DNA from: Tridacna crocea
Taxonomy: Eukaryota; Mollusca; Bivalvia; Cardiida; Cardiidae
NCBI GenBank assembly: GCA_943736015.1
Contig: OX031057.1
Span: 60,594,001 to 60,658,000, forward strand
Direction: 5' to 3'
Length of the DNA stretch: 64,000 nucleotides
Made by a program: the position numbers and the translations under genes. Of the stretch, positions 57,517-64,000 are shown in pieces. Below the pieces are notes generated by a model. The model searched no databases. It was not told the origin of the DNA and worked only from the letters and a program-made list of their open reading frames with translations. How positions within the stretch are numbered: position 1 is the stretch's first letter; each line of letters opens with the position of its first letter.

Positions 57517-57524
57517 AATTTACG

Positions 57525-58787
57525 ATGAATAGTAAAATGCAACACATAGAAGAATTATCGTTATTTAACCCGATCACGAAAGATTCGTCCTTGTTATCGA
57601 AAGATTGGATCGAATTTCGACCCATTAATCCCGTAACTGATTCTTCATCGAGCTTAGAATTTAATATACCGCCACAGGCCAGCGCCTATATCAACTTGAA
57701 GGAATGTAAATTGAGGCTGAAATTAAGACTGGCTTTACAAGACGGTGCCCCCGTGACCGCAGATGACACGCTAGGACTAATCAATTTACCCTTGCACACC
57801 ATTTTCAGACAACTGGACATTCATTTACAACAAAAACCACTCCCAAATAGCGGAACAACTCATCCGTATAAGGCCTACATTGACACCATACTAAATACCA
57901 ATCGATCTATACAGGAAGCTTTTCTGACCAGCCAATTATTTTTCAAGGATGACCCAAATCTGGACGATAGCGACCCAAAAACTGGATCAAATGGCGGATT
58001 ATTTCAAAGATATGATAGGACCAAGGGTGGCAAGATTATAGATCTAGAAGGGAGTATTCCGGTGGACTTATTTCAACAACCAAAGTTACTTATAAACGGA
58101 GTGCAAATGGCGCTTAAATTTTGGCAAGCATCCGATGCATTTCGAATCATTACAGATGCGTTAACTCCGAATTACAAGGTGCAAATCGTTGACGCCCGTT
58201 TCAAGCTCTGTATTCAACGGTTACAGAACGATTTGCTTTTGGCCCATGACAAAATGATTCAGGACACTCCGGCTATGTACCCTTATTTCCGCTCAGAGAT
58301 AAAAACAACCTCGATAGCGCAGGGACAATATAGTTTTCACGCAGACGATATATTTCAAGGTAGGGTGCCAAACAAAATCATCATAGGGGCGGTTCCAAGC
58401 GTTTCGTATAACGGGGACTACAAAACAAACCCATTCAACCTGAAACATTACGACTGCAGTTACCTCGGTTTCTTCGTTGATGGACAATCCGTACCATCGC
58501 AACCATTGCAACCTAATTTTGAAGGAAATCATTTCACCGACTGTTATCAGACCCTCACTTCCTGTAGAAATGATATCAACATCACGTATACAGAGTACAA
58601 GCAAGGATACTGCCTATACGTGTTGGATATCGATCCCTACTATTCTTTTAGCACAAAAAGAAGAGGTCTTTGCCGTTTGGAAATCAAATTTGCTAAACCT
58701 TTACCAGAAAGTGTGACATTGCTACTGTACGCAACCTTTCCAGAAATACTTACGATCGATAAAGCGAGAAATGTGTATATACAATAG
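57525..58787 (+). CDS. Major capsid protein (double jelly roll)
   Basis: 420 residues starting at the ATG at 57525; the open frame extends 4 codons upstream without an ATG. The start of the first jelly roll is recognisable: WIEFRPINPVTDSSSSLEF, then INLKECKLRLKLRL and NLPLHTIFRQLDIHLQ. The second half includes FRSEIKTTSIAQGQYSF, PNKIIIGAVPSVSYNG and a late SVTLLLYATFPEILTID. This is the Polinton/adintovirus hexon family that also turns up as predicted F54H12.2-like proteins in animal genomes. Trimers would build the icosahedral shell. Length is normal and the frame is intact. It follows the basic coiled-coil gene by 8 nt and converges on the minus-strand genes. Confidence 0.9.
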   Translation: MNSKMQHIEELSLFNPITKDSSLLSKDWIEFRPINPVTDSSSSLEFNIPPQASAYINLKECKLRLKLRLALQDGAPVTADDTLGLINLPLHTIFRQLDIHLQQKPLPNSGTTHPYKAYIDTILNTNRSIQEAFLTSQLFFKDDPNLDDSDPKTGSNGGLFQRYDRTKGGKIIDLEGSIPVDLFQQPKLLINGVQMALKFWQASDAFRIITDALTPNYKVQIVDARFKLCIQRLQNDLLLAHDKMIQDTPAMYPYFRSEIKTTSIAQGQYSFHADDIFQGRVPNKIIIGAVPSVSYNGDYKTNPFNLKHYDCSYLGFFVDGQSVPSQPLQPNFEGNHFTDCYQTLTSCRNDINITYTEYKQGYCLYVLDIDPYYSFSTKRRGLCRLEIKFAKPLPESVTLLLYATFPEILTIDKARNVYIQ

Positions 58788-58829
58788 ATTATGGAGGAAA
58801 AAAAAATGACTCGTGGCTTCTTTCATACT

Positions 58830-58854
58830 TTTATTGTATTATTTTGTAAATAAA
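58830..58854. terminator. Bidirectional polyadenylation signals
   Basis: Plus-strand AATAAA at 58849-58854 serves the capsid transcript. Minus-strand AATAAA at 58835-58830 lies 51 nt beyond the last minus gene. Convergent transcripts thus share a 98-bp AT-rich spacer. Confidence 0.65.
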
Positions 58855-58885
58855 AATATAAAAAAATGTAAAATTGTCTTATTAT

Positions 58886-59077
58886 TTAAAAAGAAATCCA
58901 GTCTATATCTTTCTTTCTTTTCTTCTCTCTAAGCCCCGGAGGAAAAAGTGTTAATTTTCTATTCTTCTTCTTTTTCGGGGGATCTTCCCTTTCCTCTCTC
59001 TGCCGATCATCTTGTCTCCCGGACAGTTTTTTCAATCGCTCAAACTTTTCGAAAGGCACTAATACATATTTCTCCAT
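58886..59077 (-). CDS. Small basic Polinton protein with DIDWISF end
   Basis: 63 residues: MEKYVLVPFEKFERLKKL, then a charged stretch with PPKKKKNRK, and a C-terminus KKRKKDIDWISF. The start (MEKY.LVP..K..RL) is one I associate with small Polinton proteins; function unknown, a DNA-condensing core peptide being one option. Its ATG overlaps the stop of the upstream gene as TAATG (59079-59075), suggesting coupled translation. Confidence 0.65.
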   Translation of the reverse strand: MEKYVLVPFEKFERLKKLSGRQDDRQREEREDPPKKKKNRKLTLFPPGLREKKRKKDIDWISF

Positions 59078-59400
59078 TACTGTAACACGGTTTGTAAGTA
59101 GGCGGAAGCGATCTTCACCAATTTATGGATAATACGTTGTTTATGTTGAATGGCTTCCTTCTTTTGAACAAACCCAATATTACGATCTCCAAGCAAGTAA
59201 ATGAAGCGTCTCTGCCGTTTTAAGCTGTTTTTTTCCGTAAGGGTCAATCTGCCTTTAAACCGAATAATATTGTATGCAATTTGACTAAGTGCTCTTAATT
59301 GTTGACTGGTAATTGTTTTTAAAAGCGACTTTCTTTGGGCAGCTGTAGTGTTTGCCACTAAATATAGGAAGTGTCGTTGTTGTTTGATTAGTTCAACCAT
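59077..59400 (-). CDS. Small Polinton protein, paralogue B
   Basis: 107 residues, helical and basic: MVELIKQQRHFLYLVANTTA, QRKSLLKTITSQQLRALSQI and AYNIIRFKGRLTLTEK. Aligns by pattern with the plus-strand protein at 56415 (HF.YL......RK.LL.......A...A..I..G). It lies between the ATPase and the 63-residue protein in the minus-strand gene row. Function unknown. Confidence 0.68.
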   Translation of the reverse strand: MVELIKQQRHFLYLVANTTAAQRKSLLKTITSQQLRALSQIAYNIIRFKGRLTLTEKNSLKRQRRFIYLLGDRNIGFVQKKEAIQHKQRIIHKLVKIASAYLQTVLQ

Positions 59401-59432
59401 ATTGTCTTCTTATAAGCTCATTATCGCCATTC

Positions 59433-60086
59433 TTACGTCAAACGGTACACAATAGGCTCCTCGTTGGGAAAAATAAGTGTCCTTAAACGGTACTTGTTAT
59501 CGGATTGAGGGGACATGTCCACTATGAAATAACCGTGTATCGTATTAAGGGCATCTTCGTAAGCTTCCATAAATCCTCTGGACTTACGGGGATAAAGCTG
59601 TCGTCCTAATACTGCTACCTGAGATATGTCTCGAATATTTTTCATAAGTACCAGATACCAGGTATTCAAGGCAATAGTTCTGGCATGTTTACCCCCGGGA
59701 TATAAGTTTTGCGTGATCATAATCACCGATACTTTTCTGTGATGGCAACCTTGTGTGAAAAGTAGCTCCATTTCTTTACTCCGCATGACCTCGTGCATTA
59801 GGTCGTCTAAAATGATTAACTTGTGTTTTTTGTCTTTTGTGAAGTCATCCAATTCTTCCGCAGTAGGCAATCCTTGCTTACTGTAAAAGTTTGGAATGGA
59901 ACTCTCCATGGCATCAAACAAGTCTTGGTGGATACCGTAGCAATAGAGAATATGGGAAGGGGGGTCTCGTCCGTACATGAGGTTTACTTGTTTCAAAAAG
60001 CGATACACCCATTGGGTTTTACCGCTACCAGTTTGTCCGCTAATACACATACTAGAACATGGTTCGAAGGGAAGAGGGACGGCCAT
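59433..60086 (-). CDS. Genome-packaging ATPase (FtsK/HerA-type)
   Basis: 217 residues. Walker A GQTGSGKT at 17-24, Walker B LIILDD at 90-95 and a TQN motif at 125-127. These are the hallmarks of the A32-like packaging ATPases of Polintons and related double-jelly-roll viruses, which drive DNA into the capsid. The ATG (60086-60084) overlaps the stop of the membrane-protein gene as TAATG. Length normal, frame intact. Confidence 0.92.
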   Translation of the reverse strand: MAVPLPFEPCSSMCISGQTGSGKTQWVYRFLKQVNLMYGRDPPSHILYCYGIHQDLFDAMESSIPNFYSKQGLPTAEELDDFTKDKKHKLIILDDLMHEVMRSKEMELLFTQGCHHRKVSVIMITQNLYPGGKHARTIALNTWYLVLMKNIRDISQVAVLGRQLYPRKSRGFMEAYEDALNTIHGYFIVDMSPQSDNKYRLRTLIFPNEEPIVYRLT

Positions 60087-60346
60087 TATTTCTTAAGTTT
60101 TGGGTTAGGTAAAGCGTATCCGATACAGCTACTCAAAAGTGATACCCAGAGTTCGGTAGAACCGTTTTTTATGGATAGATTGACAATCGCTGTAATAATA
60201 ATGATGTACACTATGATCATCTGACAAAAGTAGACAATCTCTGCCTGTGGGACCCGGGTACCAAGTAAATGCCACTTGTCACTCTGACTTTCTTCGTCAG
60301 GTTTAGGGAAACGTAAAAACGTTTCTTTTTCCGGAGTTTCTGTCAT
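60086..60346 (-). CDS. Polinton membrane protein
   Basis: 86 residues from ATG 60346 (MTETPEKETF); an in-frame ATG at 60376 would add 10. A charged N-terminus with KWHLLGTRVPQAEIVYF precedes one strongly hydrophobic segment (CQMIIVYIIIITAIVNLSI), and the C-terminus is LLSSCIGYALPNPKLKK. The pattern LLG..VP..E..YF, then a membrane helix, then LP.PKLKK is recurrent in Polintons. Probably a virion or membrane-associated protein. Sits upstream of the ATPase in the same row. Confidence 0.75.
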   Translation of the reverse strand: MTETPEKETFLRFPKPDEESQSDKWHLLGTRVPQAEIVYFCQMIIVYIIIITAIVNLSIKNGSTELWVSLLSSCIGYALPNPKLKK

Positions 60347-60376
60347 ATTCTTACGTTGGATTAACTCAAGACGCAA

Positions 60377-60507
60377 AGAGAAATTCTTTCTTACTATCTT
60401 TTAATTTACAAGCAATACGATAGAATAAAATGAATAACATTTACAAGCAATACGACCATGATAGAATAAAATGAATAACAGTTAGTCTTTGGAAATATGA
60501 GTAAAAC
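60377..60507. other. Spacer with 38-bp direct repeat
   Basis: CAAGCAATACGATAGAATAAA at 60409 is repeated at 60444 with a short CATG insertion. Upstream region of the minus-strand membrane-protein and ATPase genes. Confidence 0.5.
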
Positions 60508-60772
60508 CTTTAAAGGTGGGTATTTAGATTTTCTCTCATCAAATTAAAGAATATATACATCACTGAAATTTATATGAAACAAAGACATTATAAATCATCA
60601 ATGATTAAGAATCATAAAATTACACACACACCCACACCCACACCTGAAGTTTTTTTTTAATGTGCTCCCATAAAGGGTTACGTAGCCTCTTAATGTATTT
60701 TTAGATTTCGCGCCAGAAATAATAAAAAAAACAAATACTATTGTGGGGGGATGTAAAGTGACTGGCACGAAA
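60508..60772 (+). repeat. CTTTAAAGGTGG element inserted in the Polinton
   Basis: Starts CTTTAAAGGTGGGTATTTAG and continues with TCACTGAAATTTATATGAAA, TTACGTAGCCTCTTAA and GTGACTGGCACG. It matches one half of 28173-28726 and lacks the other end. Lies between the polymerase and membrane-protein genes. Confidence 0.75.
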
Positions 60773-60799
60773 AAAAAAAATGACTAAAGCTTTCTAGAA

Positions 60800-61015
60800 A
60801 ATGAGTGACACTTTTTGAAAAATGAGTGACACTTTTTGGAAAATAAGTGGTACTTTTTTTTAATTTGAGCCTTTGAGAATTTTCGTGTAAACGTACAAAA
60901 ACGTAAAATGAGTGACACTTTTTAATATTTGTTTGACAATTTTTAATATTTGTGTGACATTTTTTTGAAAATTGAGTGACATTTTTTTTTTTTATCTTTT
61001 TGAGAATTGAGTGAC
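60800..61015. repeat. Minisatellite of GAGTGACACTTTTT units
   Basis: AATGAGTGACACTTTTTGAA-like units of about 20-30 bp recur at about 60800, 60822, 60844, 60908, 60970 and 61005, ending 75 bp from the polymerase stop codon. Confidence 0.75.
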
Positions 61016-61090
61016 AATGAAGAAATATCTTACAGGTTTACATATAAATGTCGTAATATCGTTGAAAGCAAATTTGACAGAGATCGACTA

Positions 61091-64000
61091 TCAAAACCCG
61101 TATGGCTCTGTATCAAAGTAGTCTACTTTTCGTCTTTTTGTATAAACCATTTGATAACTTTTTTGTTCTTCTCTATTATACAATTTTCTTTTCCTTTTGT
61201 CCCTACAAATTTTACTAGGATTGGTCACAGTGATATTTGAACTACTTTGAGGGTCTGCGACTATATCTTTCACGGTATGGAAATTAATGAGTTGACTGTT
61301 TTTATAATTTAGGGTAAATCCCCTCACTTTACAAGTTTCGTTGTTTTCATTCGTTTTGTAGGCATAATTTTTTGGCCCCCCAGACACAAACTCCACAATG
61401 TACTCTCCATTCTGAAGCTCATTCGTCAGTTCACCCAAATAATCACCTAGAGGTGGATCATACTCATTTGGACGACTCACGTATATGATGCTATCTGTGT
61501 CATAATACAGGACTCTTCTACCCAGCTGCTCAAGTACACTGTAAAGTTTAAGTCTGGCCCAGCACGTTGTAAATGTTGCCAAATATATGTTGGTCTTGTT
61601 ATCTTCGGGTTGACAATCGTTCTTATACTGCCATTCAACTTGTATCGTATCATTAGACAATATATGAAAATCGATGGGTTGCTTCAATGGATCGGAAAAA
61701 AGTTGAAAAAACATGTTGGCCTGACTTTCGTGAAAAAATTCCGTTTGTCGCATATTAAGTCTCTGACCAAACTTTCCCCAAAAACTATTCAGACACAGTT
61801 TTGCCAAAGCTCTAAGTCCTGGGTTCTTTCGAATATTTTTTCGATCCAATGAGACTCCTTCTTTTTCCATATATTGCCCCATGTACTTATTCATATCATC
61901 GTAACACTTAATCCAAACGGGAGGACCGCTTGCTTCTTGTTTGAATTTCAAAAATGTGTTAATATATTGAGCAAACAATCCTCCTTTATTGGTTTTGGGG
62001 TCATATTGAGTGCTTTCTTTCCAGTGATATATTTCATAAATTTTTTTGATTTTATACCCTAATCTGATAGCCGTTTCTATTTCGGGGGTGCACCACGTAC
62101 CAGTCAACTCTCTTTGTTCATTTGTACATTCGCACGGGGTTTGACTTTCGGTATCCGCGCAGGTCCGACATAAAGGAAATTTTAATTTGCCATTGGACCT
62201 GTAAGGAAGGACTGGGTGATAGAGTCCCCTGGGCGGGATAATCTTCACCTTGGCAATACCAAAATAATCCTTGATGTCCCCAAAATCTTTCGAAATGACT
62301 GTGGGGTGACCTAAGGGATAACGACAATACTTGTTTACCCAAGGATAAAGACTCGTAAAATCCACATATTTCACCCGCTCGTTTTCTTTTACTTTGTAAT
62401 AGAGCCGGCTGGCATTGGTGCGACCCCCAAAGAAACTTTCTCTCGGGTCTAGTCGATCCATGATATCTAGCTGAGAAATAAATTGCCGAAGTTCAGGGTT
62501 TTGGTTTTGTTGTTTTTTGAAGTCGTGATCCCAAATACAAATATATTTCATACCTAAATTTTCGAGGCGTGTTTGTTTTTTCAATGTCAGCGCGTACAAT
62601 TCGTCCAAAGACTGGTTTGTGAGTGGGTGATACGTTTCTTCACGATTGTCAGAGAAACACACGGGGCATCCGTGAAATATACATCCGTGATATTCATAAG
62701 CCGTGTTAGTTTCTCTACAATATCCGTCCAATTTGTAGCGAGTGCCGGGGATCGTTTTCTCCCCTTCATTCAAAGCATGTTGGATATGAACGTTATCGAG
62801 TTTCGCCCTCCACTCTAACCATTGAATTGACGCTTTACTGTATTGATCACTGTAACCACAGGGAGGAATTTTCGCTATGGGGGAACTCACAAATTCTTTC
62901 TTGCACACTTTCTCTCCTTTCAATTCGAATTCTTGGACCCACTCGTTTCCGTTTTGTATATACAATTTTTCGTCGATGACTTTTGCGGGTACCCATTGAT
63001 CATTGCCTTGCAGTTTTACGCGCCATGTTTCTTCCATTTCCGCTATGGGGGTACTTACAAATTCTTTCTTGCACACTTTCACTCCTTTCAATTTGGATTC
63101 GCGGACCCATTCGTTTCCCTTTTGTATGTACAATTTTTCGTCGATGACTTTTGCGGGTACCCATTGATCATTGCCTTTCAGTTTTACGCGCCATGTTTCT
63201 TCCAAAAATTTGGTTCTAAAGACGTTCATGCAAACGGAAGCTATAGTGACAGAATCGAAAGGATCCACGGCTCCAACCCATTGTTTCTCTTCCTTCCCTT
63301 TTTTATTGAGAACCACTTTCTCTTCCCCCGTAGCACTCATTAATAAATGTCTAAATTTCATACAAGCTTGTCTTAAAATATCTACATCACTTCTACAATA
63401 TTGTAACATTTCTTTTCTAAAATCGAATATTTCATTCTCTCTCTCACTCAACCACGCTACTAACTTGCTTCTTTCTTTCTCACTCATAAAATCATAACCA
63501 TAATCTTTTGCATCAGGGTAGGGTCCAACATAATTTTGATTCTCTCTGGTATTAAAATAATGCGGGAACCACCCTTTTTTCAATTCTTGCAAGTCAAATG
63601 CTTCCGGGAGTGCTGATAATTTCATGGGTAAAAAGCTGAGGCTGTCAATCACCTTTATATGTAAATTTTTCTCCACTGTCATATACATGATTTTTGAGCC
63701 GTTGTAAATAATTTTGGCGGGTCTTATGGATTGATCGATCAAATATTCCAGAATAAAATAGCCATCATACCCTTTCATGTTATGGGCTACAACCTTGAAA
63801 TATTCGTGTTGATCCGTAAAGAGCCACTGTCCAAACTTTTCGGCCGTATCCGCGCCCTCGAATATGACTTCTCTGAATCCGCATTTACCGGGACAAGGAC
63901 CTGGGTCCTCATTCTCGTGCAGATCAAAATTGTCACATTCTTCGCAACGGGTACCACAACCCTTACATACGGAATCGGGAGTGAGTTCTTTTTCAATGCA
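61091..64000 (-). CDS. Protein-primed DNA polymerase B, N-terminus beyond the window
   Basis: The frame is open from the right edge to TAG/TAA at 61091, 969 residues visible. First come Cys pairs (CKGCGTRCEEC and CPGKC) of a zinc-binding insert, then exonuclease motif II (HNMKGYDGYF) and III (YCRSDVDIL). A VSR-like insert follows with YEYHGCIFHGCPVC, then polymerase motif A (DFTSLYPWVN), motif B (KLCLNSFWGKFG) and motif C (YYDTDS), with GGPKNYAY near the end. This family replicates linear genomes with a terminal protein. Unusual is a tandem duplication of 56 residues between exonuclease and polymerase (63202-63035 and 63034-62867). The ATG at 63778 is internal to the exonuclease domain and is not the start. 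Confidence 0.95.
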   Translation of the reverse strand, partial: CIEKELTPDSVCKGCGTRCEECDNFDLHENEDPGPCPGKCGFREVIFEGADTAEKFGQWLFTDQHEYFKVVAHNMKGYDGYFILEYLIDQSIRPAKIIYNGSKIMYMTVEKNLHIKVIDSLSFLPMKLSALPEAFDLQELKKGWFPHYFNTRENQNYVGPYPDAKDYGYDFMSEKERSKLVAWLSERENEIFDFRKEMLQYCRSDVDILRQACMKFRHLLMSATGEEKVVLNKKGKEEKQWVGAVDPFDSVTIASVCMNVFRTKFLEETWRVKLKGNDQWVPAKVIDEKLYIQKGNEWVRESKLKGVKVCKKEFVSTPIAEMEETWRVKLQGNDQWVPAKVIDEKLYIQNGNEWVQEFELKGEKVCKKEFVSSPIAKIPPCGYSDQYSKASIQWLEWRAKLDNVHIQHALNEGEKTIPGTRYKLDGYCRETNTAYEYHGCIFHGCPVCFSDNREETYHPLTNQSLDELYALTLKKQTRLENLGMKYICIWDHDFKKQQNQNPELRQFISQLDIMDRLDPRESFFGGRTNASRLYYKVKENERVKYVDFTSLYPWVNKYCRYPLGHPTVISKDFGDIKDYFGIAKVKIIPPRGLYHPVLPYRSNGKLKFPLCRTCADTESQTPCECTNEQRELTGTWCTPEIETAIRLGYKIKKIYEIYHWKESTQYDPKTNKGGLFAQYINTFLKFKQEASGPPVWIKCYDDMNKYMGQYMEKEGVSLDRKNIRKNPGLRALAKLCLNSFWGKFGQRLNMRQTEFFHESQANMFFQLFSDPLKQPIDFHILSNDTIQVEWQYKNDCQPEDNKTNIYLATFTTCWARLKLYSVLEQLGRRVLYYDTDSIIYVSRPNEYDPPLGDYLGELTNELQNGEYIVEFVSGGPKNYAYKTNENNETCKVRGFTLNYKNSQLINFHTVKDIVADPQSSSNITVTNPSKICRDKRKRKLYNREEQKSYQMVYTKRRKVDYFDTEPYGF
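62867..63202 (-). repeat. 168-bp in-frame tandem duplication inside polB
   Basis: Two adjacent 56-codon units, each starting EETWRVKL and containing NDQWVPAKVIDEKLYIQ and KVCKKEFVS. They differ at about ten residues. The reading frame is preserved, so the protein carries both. Confidence 0.93.

Larger units (their letters stand above)
52051..64000 (+). mobile_element. Polinton/Maverick, right end outside the window
   Basis: A self-synthesising virus-like transposon. The left terminus is placed at 52051 (AGTATACGGG), where LINE sequence stops. Polintons are known to begin with AG and to make 6-bp target duplications; the 6 bp before it are AACAGT. Gene content fits: chromodomain integrase, double-jelly-roll capsid protein, penton-like protein, packaging ATPase, membrane protein and protein-primed DNA polymerase. 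Extra genes encode TBP-like and PC4-like proteins. Plus-strand genes occupy 53.2-58.8 kb and minus-strand genes 58.9-64 kb, converging at a shared polyadenylation spacer. Most frames are intact, suggesting recent insertion. The right terminal repeat was not seen. Confidence 0.9.

Noticed and set aside
63778-63787. ATG at 63778 as the start of DNA polymerase B
   Set aside because: The frame is open upstream to the window edge and encodes a zinc-binding cluster and part of the exonuclease domain, so this Met is internal.

Overview
This is eukaryotic DNA, almost certainly from a bivalve mollusc. The dispersed repeats (elements beginning TTTAGCTCACCTGAGCAC, elements beginning ATGCTCCCTGAAGGGCGAG, and a tRNA-headed SINE with a body type I associate with molluscs) are of kinds common in bivalve genomes, and the one host gene is a spliced animal kinase gene. 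The assignment rests on repeat character and protein similarity recalled from family knowledge; no database search was possible.

Left part (1-48.8 kb). The landscape is dominated by a short, non-autonomous transposon called here MITE-A. It is about 229 bp, has TTAA at both ends and a near-perfect central hairpin, and leaves more than 50 full, partial or nested copies. Between the copies lie other tandem and dispersed repeats: an about 660-bp four-unit array (5.6-8.3 kb), AT-rich minisatellite (4.1-5.2 kb), about 145-bp repeats (18.3-19.4 kb), a second palindromic MITE (MITE-B, four copies), two long foldbacks (12.8 and 40.5 kb), a duplicated about 600-bp unit with an exon-like reading frame, and two hammerhead-ribozyme-like motifs. 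Embedded in this is one complete host gene on the minus strand. It is a MAP kinase kinase 7 (MAP2K7/hemipterous) gene of 12 coding exons from 34848 down to 20022. Joined in phase with GT-AG introns, the exons give 393 codons plus a stop.

Middle (48.8-52.05 kb). A non-LTR retrotransposon (LINE) has an ORF1 and the endonuclease part of ORF2 on the plus strand. ORF2 continues in the same frame as ORF1 after a single TAG, with no ATG between. Next to it is a LINE 3' end on the minus strand with an (AGAAC)n tail.

Right part (52.05-64 kb). A Polinton/Maverick (a virus-like giant DNA transposon) interrupts the LINE at about 52050/52051 and runs off the right edge. It carries a small unknown gene, a two-domain PC4-like protein, a chromodomain integrase, a TATA-binding-protein-like gene, a penton-like minor capsid protein, a basic coiled-coil protein and the major capsid protein on the plus strand. 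On the minus strand are a small basic protein, an ATPase, a membrane protein and protein-primed DNA polymerase B (open at the window edge). A pair of related small proteins lies one on each strand. The polymerase, integrase, ATPase and capsid genes are the usual Polinton set. The TBP-like and tandem PC4 genes are not part of the core set as I know it. Together with visible TATA boxes they suggest that this element brings its own promoter-recognition factors, which is the most interesting system in the window.
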